Origin: CAYJBH01 sp964370605
GTDB lineage: Bacteria; Bacillota; Clostridia; Oscillospirales; Ruminococcaceae
Assembly: GCA_964370605.1 (NCBI GenBank)
Contig: CAYJJX010000006.1
Coordinates: 1 to 64,000, forward strand
Direction: 5' to 3'
Length of the DNA stretch: 64,000 bases
The notes below the pieces were generated by a model. The model did no database searches and was not told the DNA's origin. It saw nothing but the letters and a program-made list of their open reading frames with translations. Numbering within the stretch: position 1 is the first letter of the stretch; each line of letters starts with the position of its first letter. This document shows positions 9,195 through 17,737 of this stretch, piece by piece. The translations under genes and the position numbers were made by a program.

Positions 9195-11687
9195 TTACGA
9201 GAACTGACTTGCAAGCCAAGAGCTTTGTGAGTTCATGTTCGCAATGATTTGTTCCATAGCGTTGAACTCGCTCCAGTAACGATCATGTTCCATTTCATAG
9301 GTACGCTCTAGCTGTTCGATTCTCTCTTCAATACTCTCGATTTCACGTCCAATAGTGAACTGGGAGTCAGCCATACCCTCATAACCGGCAGTGCTGACAA
9401 GGGAACCGGGTGATGCCGAACTCTGCCGCGCAGCATTGTCAATGATCTCGTCGAGTGCGTTTGCAAGTCCGCCCTCTTCATCGGTGAAAAGCTTCTCAAG
9501 CTCGTCCGGATTTTTTTGAACCATCTCACGGAGCATGGTCTCATCGACCACCAAGATTCCGCCCTCGCGCCAGTTTTCAGTGGTGGAGATACCAAACTCA
9601 TAAAGCGCAAACTCGGCACCTTCCGGCTTCGAGTACATGGTGGTACGCATATCTTGAAGGACATCATTGATTATGTCATCGTTACGAAGCAATCCTTCTT
9701 TGGCGCGCTCTTCCCACAAAGCAATTTCGTTGTCGGTCATCTCATTCTTTTGCTCGGTGGTGAGTGGTGGGAAATCTTTATAGGTAGTCGGCTCATTGGT
9801 AAGATCGTACAACTCTTCTACTATTTTATTGTATTCGTTTACGAAGGAAAGAACGCCTTCTACTACCGCATCGATATCCTGTTCTACATTTATGTTAGTT
9901 GATTCCGGTTTTGTGGCAGGATTGCCGTCCCAGTTTGTCTCTTTCAGTTCAATACTAAGACCCGAAACCTCAAAGTCGTTGACATTACGCTCTGTCTCGC
10001 TGCCGTTGATGGACACGATTGCATTCTGACCTTCTACCTTATTTCCAAGTGTCGGTGCTTCGGCGCCTAGCGAGACTTCAGATGCTCCGAACATCTCGGC
10101 AAGCTTTGCAGTGGCTTCCGGATTTGTTCCGGTTATAAGCACCGGAGCGGAAGCTACACCGGTTATTGTAAGACGTCCTGTCTCCGGATCATAGTTGACA
10201 TTTGCCTCAGGCGGAGATTGGTTTTCACGGATAAGCTCTTCCAACTCTTCCACAACCTGTGACATTGACTTGCCTGCAAGGTTGATGGAAAGCGGTGGGT
10301 ATTCAGAGGAGCCCATGTCAAAGCTAACGGTAAGGTCTGTGCCTTCCGGTGCAATCAGCTCGTCTCTTCCAAGAGGGTCGGTCATAGTAGTAGCCACGCT
10401 GTTTCCGGTGCCAAAAAGGCTGGAAAGCAAGTTGCCGCTTGTATCGCTCATCGTTATGTCAAGTCCCGCACCGGTATCGTCGCGAACCACCGTCATTTTA
10501 TCGGAGAGCGAAGAATAGGACATGGTGACACCCGCGTCACTATTGTTGACAGTGTCGATTACCTGTTTAAGCGTGGCATCTGCGCCAAACTTAAAGTCTA
10601 CACCATTGATGTTGAACTCATATGTATTGTCGGCATTGGGGGTTGGTGCATTGGTGAAATTGATGTCGGAAAGTTTTGTTGTCTGCGATACCTTGCTGGA
10701 AGTACCGCTCGCGATTCCCAATGCCTCTGTGGCAACCTTGTCGTCGGAAGAAAGGGTTACCTGACGATTCGTATCAGGCTGACCGTTTGCTAAAACCGTC
10801 TCAAACTTAATCGTATCTCCACTTCCCGAGGCGCGAACACCATTGCCGAAAGCATTTGAAATACTCTCATTGAGATTATTTACAAGGTCATCCATGTTGG
10901 ATACCGAGGTGTCAATCTTAATGTTCTTTGTAACACCGTCAAGGTTCATCTTTAATGTAACCTCGGTGGGCACCGCATCGGTACGAACTTCGATAGAGTC
11001 GGCTTTTTTTCCGGCACTGAGACCGGTCATTTTGGTAGCAAGAGTAGAGGCACTAATGATCTCAACCTCTTTGCCTTCGCCCGCTGTGAGTGACAATTCA
11101 CCACTGTCCGGATCTTCTTCGAGTGTTATACCAATTCCTGCGAGCTGTGATTCAAGATTTGCACGAACTTCTTCTGAGGTGCTGCCGGTAAGATTGATCG
11201 AGACCGAGCTACCGCCCGCGACACCGATTTCAATGCTCGTGTCGGTAAGTACCGAGAGATCGATTGTTCCCTCGATTGTAGAATCGGTCAACGTATTTGC
11301 CGATGTCACGGTGGTGGCAGAGGCAAGTTGACGGATATAATCAATAGTGATATCTTCTCCCGAATAAGCGGTGGAGGCATCTACCGAAAGATATTTCGAA
11401 ATGTCCTCACTGATATCGACGCTGTTTTGGTTGTAGAATGTAGTTGACAACAGGTTGGTTGTCGGGTTTGCAAAGTCGAAAAAGCGACTTTGGAAGCTGA
11501 GCAATTGTGACGCAACGTCACGATACAGCTGTTGTTTCAGCTCTAGTACCGATTTCTCCTCCGCCTGGCTATCCAGTTTATACTGGGTGCCCTCCAGCAT
11601 CTTCTCAACCAACTCAGTGGTATTCATACCGGAGACAAGGCCGGAAAAACCGTTTGAACTTGCCGAAAGAGATGAAATACTTGACAT
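9195..11687 (-). CDS. fliD: Flagellar filament cap protein FliD (HAP2)
   Basis: 830 residues, longer than the ~450-500 of enteric FliD but like many clostridial versions with extra surface domains. The N-terminal FliD_N region (FSGLVSGMNTTELVEKML) and the C-terminal coiled coil (ESIEERIEQLERTYEMEHDRYW) form the legs that cap the filament. Repeats resembling the flagellin hook-IN motif (for example near residues 345-400) fill the enlarged middle, which is Thr/Ser/Asp rich and probably variable. It is secreted by the flagellar type III route and has no signal peptide. AAAGGA is about 13 nt before the ATG. A sigma-28 promoter and a leader hairpin lie upstream. Confidence 0.95.
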   Translation of the reverse strand: MSSISSLSASSNGFSGLVSGMNTTELVEKMLEGTQYKLDSQAEEKSVLELKQQLYRDVASQLLSFQSRFFDFANPTTNLLSTTFYNQNSVDISEDISKYLSVDASTAYSGEDITIDYIRQLASATTVTSANTLTDSTIEGTIDLSVLTDTSIEIGVAGGSSVSINLTGSTSEEVRANLESQLAGIGITLEEDPDSGELSLTAGEGKEVEIISASTLATKMTGLSAGKKADSIEVRTDAVPTEVTLKMNLDGVTKNIKIDTSVSNMDDLVNNLNESISNAFGNGVRASGSGDTIKFETVLANGQPDTNRQVTLSSDDKVATEALGIASGTSSKVSQTTKLSDINFTNAPTPNADNTYEFNINGVDFKFGADATLKQVIDTVNNSDAGVTMSYSSLSDKMTVVRDDTGAGLDITMSDTSGNLLSSLFGTGNSVATTMTDPLGRDELIAPEGTDLTVSFDMGSSEYPPLSINLAGKSMSQVVEELEELIRENQSPPEANVNYDPETGRLTITGVASAPVLITGTNPEATAKLAEMFGASEVSLGAEAPTLGNKVEGQNAIVSINGSETERNVNDFEVSGLSIELKETNWDGNPATKPESTNINVEQDIDAVVEGVLSFVNEYNKIVEELYDLTNEPTTYKDFPPLTTEQKNEMTDNEIALWEERAKEGLLRNDDIINDVLQDMRTTMYSKPEGAEFALYEFGISTTENWREGGILVVDETMLREMVQKNPDELEKLFTDEEGGLANALDEIIDNAARQSSASPGSLVSTAGYEGMADSQFTIGREIESIEERIEQLERTYEMEHDRYWSEFNAMEQIIANMNSQSSWLASQFS

Positions 11688-11724
11688 AATGTGTAACCAA
11701 TCCTTTCTGAAAATGAGCCTATCG

Positions 11725-11761
11725 GCAACCCTTCAAAATTCCTTTTTTGAAGTCTGGTTGC
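11725..11761 (-). other. Stem-loop in the fliD leader
   Basis: Inverted repeats GCAACC (11725-11730 against 11756-11761) and CTTCAAAA (11731-11738 against 11745-11752) form a 14-bp stem with a three-base bulge. It lies inside the transcript from the 11779-11805 promoter, about 35 nt before the fliD ATG. Confidence 0.55.
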
Positions 11762-11778
11762 TTTATCCCTTAAAAACA

Positions 11779-11805
11779 ATATCGGCAGACTTTATTGAAA
11801 CTTTA
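11779..11805 (-). promoter_or_regulatory. Sigma-28 (SigD/FliA) promoter of fliD-fliS
   Basis: Minus strand TAAA (11805-11802), 15-nt spacer, GCCGATAT (11786-11779). This equals the sigma-28 consensus TAAA-N15-GCCGATAT. No good sigma-A boxes overlap it. It places fliD-fliS in the late flagellar regulon. Confidence 0.88.
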
Positions 11806-11846
11806 GGGGTAATCGCAAAATAATTATTTTTTCACTTATTTTCGAT

Positions 11847-12665
11847 TTATGCCGGCATCTCTTCCTGCTCAATCTGGTGTGATATGCACTTGACAGGACA
11901 CGCTTCACTGCACAGCCCACAACCTATACACAGCTGTGGATCAATCTGTGCGTTATTATCTGTGACCGAGATGGCTTTGGGCTCTACCGGACATACCTTT
12001 GTACATTTCAAGCAGCCGATACAGCCGGCACTACATGCTTTTCGTGTGATGTTGCCCCTGTCCTTATTGGCACAAAGCACCATCTGACTTTTATTGCCGG
12101 ACGCCATTGTAATTATGTTTTTGGGACATGCAGAAACGCAAGCGCCACAACCGGTACATAGTTCGATATCAATGACGGCTAATCCGTTTTCGGTTGTGAT
12201 GGCACCGAATTTACAGGCAGTCTTACAGTCTCCATATCCGATACAGCCATAAGGACATACTCCCCTACCACCAAACATGGTGGCACTGGAAGCACAGCTG
12301 ACAACACCGCTATAAAGATATTTGTCAGAAGTGTTGGTGTAGTTGCCCTGACACGCTATCACTGCGCGTTTAGTCTCGACTGCATCGACCGATTGTCCCA
12401 TTATCTCACCGATTGCAAGCGCGACGGTATTACCGCCAGGGGTACATAGGTTCAGCTTTTCCGAATCGCCACTCGCTATTGCACAAGCATAATCAGAACA
12501 ACCTGCAAATCCACAGGCTCCGCAGTTTGCGCCCGGAAGCACCTCTTCCAGTTGCAAAACCTTTTCGTCTTTCGGCACGTCAAATAATTCGGAGAATATG
12601 ACGAGTATTACGCCGCCGAGTGCACCGACCGCTACTATGACCGCTATCGGGATAATAATTGTCAT
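11847..12665 (-). CDS. rnfB: Rnf complex subunit B (iron-sulfur)
   Basis: 272 residues. One N-terminal membrane helix (about 3-25) is followed by a Cys cluster CGACGFAGC for a 4Fe-4S centre and then ferredoxin-type repeats: CTGCGACVSACP, CIGCLKCTKVCP and CIGCGLCSEACP, plus a CPYGCIGYGDC block. It relays electrons from ferredoxin within the membrane-bound ferredoxin:NAD oxidoreductase that pumps Na+ or H+. ATG is supported by GAAAGGA 12 nt upstream. It is the last gene of rnfCDGEAB, 24 bp after rnfA. Confidence 0.95.
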   Translation of the reverse strand: MTIIIPIAVIVAVGALGGVILVIFSELFDVPKDEKVLQLEEVLPGANCGACGFAGCSDYACAIASGDSEKLNLCTPGGNTVALAIGEIMGQSVDAVETKRAVIACQGNYTNTSDKYLYSGVVSCASSATMFGGRGVCPYGCIGYGDCKTACKFGAITTENGLAVIDIELCTGCGACVSACPKNIITMASGNKSQMVLCANKDRGNITRKACSAGCIGCLKCTKVCPVEPKAISVTDNNAQIDPQLCIGCGLCSEACPVKCISHQIEQEEMPA

Positions 12666-12689
12666 AACGATGACCGTTCCTTTCTGTAT

Positions 12690-13286
12690 CTATACTCTAA
12701 ACAAGTTTTCAATGATACCGCCAAACCCCATGAATGAAATGGATACAATGCTCGCCGATACAAGAGTAATCGGAAGTCCCACGAATGCTTTTGGAGGATT
12801 TGAATTTTCAAGCCTACGGCGAACGCCGGCAAACATAACCATCGCTACCATAAAACCTACACCGGCTCCAAGCGCATTTACAATGCTTTCAATATAGCTA
12901 TATTCGTTATCAATATTGAGCAGTGTCACGCCGAGGATAGCACAGTTGGTGGTGATTAGCGGAAGATAAATCCCCAGTGCTTTATAAAGCGGAGGAATAA
13001 AACGCTTGAGCACGATTTCAACTAGCTGCACCAGCGTTGCTATAATGAGAATAAAACTGATGGTGGAAAGATACTCCAGCCCATTCGGAGCAAGAAGATA
13101 GGTATATAGCGGGTGCGTAACCGCCGTGGCAAGCACCATGACCACTATGACAGCACAGCTCATTCCGACGGCAGAGTCCAACTTTTTGGAAACGCCGAGG
13201 AAGGGGCAGATGCCGAGAAATTTGACAAGCACATAGTTGTCGACCAGTATTATACCAAAAAATATAATCGCAAGTTCAGCTGTCAT
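12690..13286 (-). CDS. rnfA: Rnf complex subunit A
   Basis: 198 residues, about six membrane helices. The sequence FGIILVDNYVLVKFLG and ICPFLGVSKK are the RnfA/NqrE signatures, including the Cys shared with RnfE that is thought to help hold an intramembrane iron-sulfur centre. I start at ATG 13286 (MTAEL) because family members begin just here; ATG 13298 adds four residues but directly abuts the AAAGGA. RnfA and RnfE are homologous, inversely oriented membrane subunits forming the ion-pumping core. Confidence 0.93.
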   Translation of the reverse strand: MTAELAIIFFGIILVDNYVLVKFLGICPFLGVSKKLDSAVGMSCAVIVVMVLATAVTHPLYTYLLAPNGLEYLSTISFILIIATLVQLVEIVLKRFIPPLYKALGIYLPLITTNCAILGVTLLNIDNEYSYIESIVNALGAGVGFMVAMVMFAGVRRRLENSNPPKAFVGLPITLVSASIVSISFMGFGGIIENLFRV

Positions 13287-13394
13287 TATTATGACCATTC
13301 CTTTCTTGTTGGTTTGCCCGATCTGCTATGATATGCAATTTCTCGGACAAGTATATATTGAAGACACAGACCTTTTATCAAGAGCTTCGACGAA

Positions 13395-14477
13395 CTACTC
13401 TTTTGCTTCGACCGTTTCATCGTCTGTTTTCTCTTCGCTCGTCTTTGTTGCTGTATCGGTCGAAACCTTTTCGGCTTTTTCCTTTTTAGATGATTTTGAT
13501 TTATTCTTCTTTGCCGGTTTTGCCGCTTGCGTTTTCTCTGTTTCCGGCTCTGAAATCTTTGTCTCTTTCGGTTTCTCTGCTTCGAGTTTTGGCTCAGCTT
13601 CTTTTTGTTTTTCTTCTGATTCGCAAGAACTCAAATCCTCTTGTGAAGGTTGCTCTGTTGCCGTTTCCTGTTGTTTTTCAGGATCATTTTCTGATTGTTC
13701 CGCGTTGTAGTCTTGGTTGTCCGCCTGCTCCGGAGTGGTGGCAACCGGCACGACAGAATGTATAATAGTGCTGTCGTTCTCTGACAGTGCAGTGTGCAGT
13801 CCGTCTTCTCGGTCAAACGCCATACAGCCACTTTCTGACGGGCATCCGACACAACCTGGGTGTTTCGGCGCAGGTCCGAAGAATGGAATTTTTTCAAGTT
13901 GGAGCGCCAGCGCTATGAGTATACCGTAGACGAAAAAGCCACCGGCAGGTGCGATAAATATACCCATCGGTTCGATGAGATCTGCGGTAATGACTATATC
14001 AAAGAGCTTGCCAGTGCCAAGCAATTCTCTTATGCCTGCCATAAGCACCAAGGTCACGGTAAAACCTGCACCCATTGCAAAACCATCGACAGCGCTGAGC
14101 AATACAGTGTTTTTTGATGCAAACATCTCGGCACGGCCGAGAATGATGCAGTTGACGACAATTAGCGGAAGAAAAATTCCGAGTGCCGCATTAAGATCAG
14201 GCAGATAAGCCTCCACCACCATCTGCACCAGTGTCACAAATGTGGCAATTATAGTAATGTACGCAGGAATTCTGACCTTGGTCGGAATAACATTGCGAAG
14301 CGCAGATATGACCGTATTGGAACATATCAAAACAAATGTTGCCGCAAGACCCATGCCAAGACCATTGGTCGCCTTGGTCGTGACGGCAAGTGTCGGACAT
14401 ACTCCGATGATAAGTCGCAATACCGGATTTTCCAGCAAGACTCCCTTGAGCAGGAGATCCTTTACCTTAGATAGCAT
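13395..14477 (-). CDS. rnfE: Rnf complex subunit E with long charged C-terminal tail
   Basis: 360 residues against about 200-230 for typical RnfE. Residues 1-215 are a normal core with six helices and the GVCPTLAV motif holding the conserved Cys. After the last helix comes a Cys cluster, HPGCVGCPSESGCM, then about 130 residues dominated by Glu, Lys, Ala, Pro, Ser and Thr that should be disordered. The tail begins on the same side of the membrane as the end of the last helix. The reading frame is continuous, and AAAGGA lies 11 nt before ATG. The tail's role is unknown; the Cys could bind metal or iron-sulfur. Confidence 0.9.
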   Translation of the reverse strand: MLSKVKDLLLKGVLLENPVLRLIIGVCPTLAVTTKATNGLGMGLAATFVLICSNTVISALRNVIPTKVRIPAYITIIATFVTLVQMVVEAYLPDLNAALGIFLPLIVVNCIILGRAEMFASKNTVLLSAVDGFAMGAGFTVTLVLMAGIRELLGTGKLFDIVITADLIEPMGIFIAPAGGFFVYGILIALALQLEKIPFFGPAPKHPGCVGCPSESGCMAFDREDGLHTALSENDSTIIHSVVPVATTPEQADNQDYNAEQSENDPEKQQETATEQPSQEDLSSCESEEKQKEAEPKLEAEKPKETKISEPETEKTQAAKPAKKNKSKSSKKEKAEKVSTDTATKTSEEKTDDETVEAKE

Positions 14478-14533
14478 ACTTTTGTCGTTCCTTTCGGGAA
14501 TATATAATAGTTCAAGCTAGATGACTACAACAT

Positions 14534-15172
14534 TTATTCTTCCGATTCGGTGATTATCAATGTCACCGCCTCGAGCGCCTTGCCTACCGATTCGTTCACC
14601 GCACCGGCTGAATAGGTCGCGCCGCTGATTGCAACATAGTCCTCAGGTGCCAATTGAGTCGTAAGGCCAACAAAGCTGTTTAAGAACGCTTCATCGTATA
14701 TACGATCGCCAATACCGACCGTCTCGGAGTTAACGCCGATAGTGATGGCAAGCAAAACACCTTCGGTATCAAACGAAACAATAATCGGGACATCTCCGCC
14801 ATACCCCTTGGAAGCCGTCAAAATCAGATATCCCAATGCATCTTCTCCACTCATCGGTATATACGCCTGACTTGCAAATTCTGTGGCCGCGCTCGGGATG
14901 TCGAGTGACACAAAATCGTCGGCATCAGAGAATAAAACCCTCATAGCCTCCTGCTCTGCACCCTGGTTGTTATTTTCAATAATAGGAGCAGTGATCGAGT
15001 TGGTTACGCTCAACAGCAATGTTGCAATAAGACAGATGCCCATCAACACCAATACCGGATAGCCACGTTGCCACCAGATATTTTGCGGTGGGGAAGCAAA
15101 CTCGCTTACCGCCGTATTGCTATCGTTCTTCTCAACAGTTTCCTGCTCATGCTTTTTTGTTGAATCTGCCAA
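14534..15172 (-). CDS. rnfG: Rnf complex subunit G (covalent FMN)
   Basis: 212 residues. A 35-residue polar N-terminal extension precedes one membrane helix (about 36-58); the rest is extracytoplasmic. The flavinylation motif SGATYSA near residue 180 carries the Thr that binds FMN through a phosphoester bond, added by ApbE. It passes electrons within the Rnf complex. TTG at 15172 is chosen because GGGAGG lies about 8 nt upstream. Its first 26 bp overlap the end of rnfD, suggesting coupled translation. Confidence 0.93.
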   Translation of the reverse strand: MADSTKKHEQETVEKNDSNTAVSEFASPPQNIWWQRGYPVLVLMGICLIATLLLSVTNSITAPIIENNNQGAEQEAMRVLFSDADDFVSLDIPSAATEFASQAYIPMSGEDALGYLILTASKGYGGDVPIIVSFDTEGVLLAITIGVNSETVGIGDRIYDEAFLNSFVGLTTQLAPEDYVAISGATYSAGAVNESVGKALEAVTLIITESEE

Positions 15173-16103
15173 TTCCTTTACCTCCCAATACTCTGTGTCG
15201 TGTTAGCCTATTGATATAGGGAACAAGTATATTCATTATGAGTATGGCGTAGGATACGCCCTCAGTCATATTGCCAAAATATCGTATGAGTACGGTAATC
15301 AATCCGAGACCAAGACCGAAGATAAACTTTCCTCGCTGTGTATAGGGAGAGGTGGAATAGTCGGTTGCCATGAAAAAAGCACCGAGCATGAGGCCACCGC
15401 CTGCAAGCTCAAGAATGATATTCTTCCCTGTGAGTACGGTAAACACCGCAATCACACCGATGTAGGTGAACGGTATCACGGGAGAGATTACCTTGGCTAA
15501 AATAAGATATATTCCGCCGAGCAGCAGGGCAACTGTGCAGGTTTCACCCAACACACCACTATGTGTTCCGAGCAGCAAATCAAGGTATTGAACACTGACC
15601 GTCTTTGCGGCTACAAAAGGTGTCGCTCCGGCGAGCGCCTCAACCGAGGTGACGGACGGAACATACGGAAAATCGGTCATAGCCGCCGGAAAAGATACCG
15701 CAAGAACCATGCGGCCTACAATTGCAGGGTTCGCAAAGTTGTTACCGATACCGCCAAACAGCATTTTGACAATTATTATAGAAATGAAGGCGCCGAGCAC
15801 TGCCATCCAGATCGGCAGTGTGGCCGGATAGTTGAAGGCAAGAAGAACACCGGTTACAACTGCGGACAGGTCTCCGACAGTCTGCCGTTTCTTGAACGCA
15901 ACCGCCCATATCGCTTCAAAAGCAACGCTGGCAGATACGGTCACACAGATCAAAACAAGGGCGCTGTAACCGAAAATAATCCCGGAAGCGACCGTTGCCG
16001 GAAGTAGTGCAAGCAACACCTTGAACATCAGCTGACGTGTTGTAACACTCGCCTGAAGATGCGGTGAAGAGCTAACCCAAAGTCTTTCGTTCATATTCGA
16101 CAA
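15147..16103 (-). CDS. rnfD: Rnf complex subunit D (covalent FMN)
   Basis: 318-residue membrane protein with about nine helices. The LAGATPFVAAK stretch near residue 150 contains the flavin-binding Thr motif (GAT) of RnfD/NqrB. It forms the membrane core with A and E. TTG 16103 has AAAGGA 7 nt upstream; ATG 16094 is an alternative. It overlaps rnfG by 26 bp and follows rnfC by 28 bp. Confidence 0.93.
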   Translation of the reverse strand: MSNMNERLWVSSSPHLQASVTTRQLMFKVLLALLPATVASGIIFGYSALVLICVTVSASVAFEAIWAVAFKKRQTVGDLSAVVTGVLLAFNYPATLPIWMAVLGAFISIIIVKMLFGGIGNNFANPAIVGRMVLAVSFPAAMTDFPYVPSVTSVEALAGATPFVAAKTVSVQYLDLLLGTHSGVLGETCTVALLLGGIYLILAKVISPVIPFTYIGVIAVFTVLTGKNIILELAGGGLMLGAFFMATDYSTSPYTQRGKFIFGLGLGLITVLIRYFGNMTEGVSYAILIMNILVPYINRLTRHRVLGGKGIGRFNKKA

Positions 16104-16131
16104 TTATTAATCCTTTCTGTTTGCAAGGCAA

Positions 16132-17430
16132 TTAGCCTCTGAGTAGGGATTTTGACAGTTTGATTGCAGGGGTAAGTTGGCGCTTTGCAGGACATGTGAA
16201 AGAACAACACCCACACTCGATACAGCTCATGGCATTCAAAATTGTCAGTTCCTCTTTGCTCTCTACCTCAAATGCCGCCACAAGATCGACAGGGCTGAGT
16301 CCCATTGGACAGTCACTCACACAGCGCCCACAGTGAATGCAGTTGGTGGTGATCGGCGGTGCGGCAAGCCGCTCCGAAAGGGCAATGACCGCATTGTTTT
16401 GTTTTTGTATCGGAAGTGCAGTATCCGGAATAGAAAGACCCATCATGGGACCACCCATCAGAATCTTGCCCGCCGGTGCGCTGAGTCCACCGCAGAAATC
16501 AAGCACTTCCTGTACCGGCGTTCCTATATATACTTCAAGATTTTGTGGTTGATTCACTATGTCTCCGTCGACGGTAATCCGCTTTTTAGTCAGCGGCATA
16601 CCGGTTTCGATATATCGAGAGATAAAAGAAACGGTGGCGACATTCAACACCACGACGCCAACGTCGGACGGCAAACCGCCGATCGGCACCTCTCGGCCGG
16701 TAAGCGTTTCGATAAGCACCTTTTCCGCACCCTGCGGATAGCGTGTCTCCAGCGGCACGACCTTGACGTTTTTGTCACCTGTTGCAAGGCTGAACATCAA
16801 ATCGAGTGCCTCCGGCTTGTTGCGCTCAATTCCGATAATCACCTTTTTGATGCTCAAAAAGCGCTTGACCAGCATCACACCTGCCATGATGTGGTCAGGT
16901 GCCTCCAGCATCTCGCGATTATCGGCGGTGATATATGGCTCACACTCGGCCGCATTTATGATGAGTGTGTCAATGTCGAGTGGATTTTTCGGCGACAGTT
17001 TGACAGCCGTCGGAAAACCGGCACCACCAAGACCCACAAGACCGCTTTCAGAAATTGCCTTCACAAAATCAGAGTGATCTCGAATCTCGGGAGGTTTCAC
17101 GTCAGGCGAAATTGTCTGCATCTTGTCCGATTCAATGACAATACACTTTTCTTTGCTTCCAACAAACTGCATCTCGACAATGTCTTTCACCGTGCCGGAC
17201 ACTCCGCTGTATATCGGACTGGAGACAAATCCCCCAGCCTCGGCTACAAGAGTGCCGACCATCACCTCATCGCCTTTTTTCACGACAGGTTTTGCCGGTG
17301 CGCCAATGTGTTGACGCAGCGGCAGATATAGCAAGTCCGGTTCCGGCATAATATTAGTACGGACATGCTCCGTCGCCTTATTGTGTGGAGCTTCAACTCC
17401 ATTTGAGGATCGTATCAGCTTTTTAAACAA
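16132..17430 (-). CDS. rnfC: Rnf complex subunit C (NADH/FMN/Fe-S)
   Basis: 432 residues. N-terminal RnfC barrel, then the nucleotide and FMN domain with GLVGLGGAGFPTAVK (about residue 130), a SLBB-like segment, and two C-terminal 4Fe-4S motifs: CIHCGRCVSDCP and CIECGCCSFTCP. It is the cytoplasmic subunit that exchanges electrons with NAD(H). The TTG at 17430 is the only start compatible with the AAAGGA about 13 nt upstream. It is the first gene of the operon, served by a promoter at 17489-17517. Rnf lets an anaerobe turn reduced ferredoxin into an ion gradient. Confidence 0.94.
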   Translation of the reverse strand: MFKKLIRSSNGVEAPHNKATEHVRTNIMPEPDLLYLPLRQHIGAPAKPVVKKGDEVMVGTLVAEAGGFVSSPIYSGVSGTVKDIVEMQFVGSKEKCIVIESDKMQTISPDVKPPEIRDHSDFVKAISESGLVGLGGAGFPTAVKLSPKNPLDIDTLIINAAECEPYITADNREMLEAPDHIMAGVMLVKRFLSIKKVIIGIERNKPEALDLMFSLATGDKNVKVVPLETRYPQGAEKVLIETLTGREVPIGGLPSDVGVVVLNVATVSFISRYIETGMPLTKKRITVDGDIVNQPQNLEVYIGTPVQEVLDFCGGLSAPAGKILMGGPMMGLSIPDTALPIQKQNNAVIALSERLAAPPITTNCIHCGRCVSDCPMGLSPVDLVAAFEVESKEELTILNAMSCIECGCCSFTCPAKRQLTPAIKLSKSLLRG

Positions 17431-17488
17431 AGTTATCGACCATTCCTTTCATATTAGATGAAAAAAAATACAAGTTTTATCTCTTAAT

Positions 17489-17517
17489 ATTCTAACACTA
17501 TATCATATTTTTTGCAA
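17489..17517 (-). promoter_or_regulatory. Sigma-A promoter of the rnf operon
   Basis: Minus strand TTGCAA (17517-17512), 17-nt spacer, TAGAAT (17494-17489), about 60 nt before the rnfC start. The 307-bp region to the ABC gene is very AT rich and otherwise holds only the divergent promoter at 17646-17674. Confidence 0.65.
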
Positions 17518-17645
17518 CCGATTTTTGTCGATTAACTATATTTTTTTAGTAATATTTTTATTTAAAGTTATATCCTAGACAATAATTAACAAAAAAACAA
17601 CTTTAGTGAACTATTAACAAATTTATTAAGAATTTCTTACACAGA

Positions 17646-17674
17646 TTGACAAAAAACATTTTACCATATATGAT
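17646..17674 (+). promoter_or_regulatory. Sigma-A promoter of the ABC-PASTA operon
   Basis: TTGACA (17646-17651), 17-nt spacer, TATGAT (17669-17674), about 65 nt upstream of ATG 17738. Confidence 0.75.
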
Positions 17675-17737
17675 AGAGATAATGTAATTTTATATGGACA
17701 TAATATTACCAGCAATAAACTTATGAAAGGGTTATCG

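Noticed and set aside
11710..11735. Second GCCGATAG sigma-28-like -10 box in the fliD leader
   Set aside because: No TAAA lies at the right distance upstream, and it falls inside the transcript and stem-loop of the better promoter at 11779-11805.
16177..17331. 384-codon frame antisense to rnfC
   Set aside because: It mirrors a well-supported rnfC with iron-sulfur and nucleotide motifs; the antisense protein is rich in His, Cys and Arg with no family signature.
17723..17737. Upstream ATG for the ABC ATPase
   Set aside because: The ribosome binding site AAAGGG would lie inside the coding sequence; it fits ATG 17738 with 6-nt spacing.
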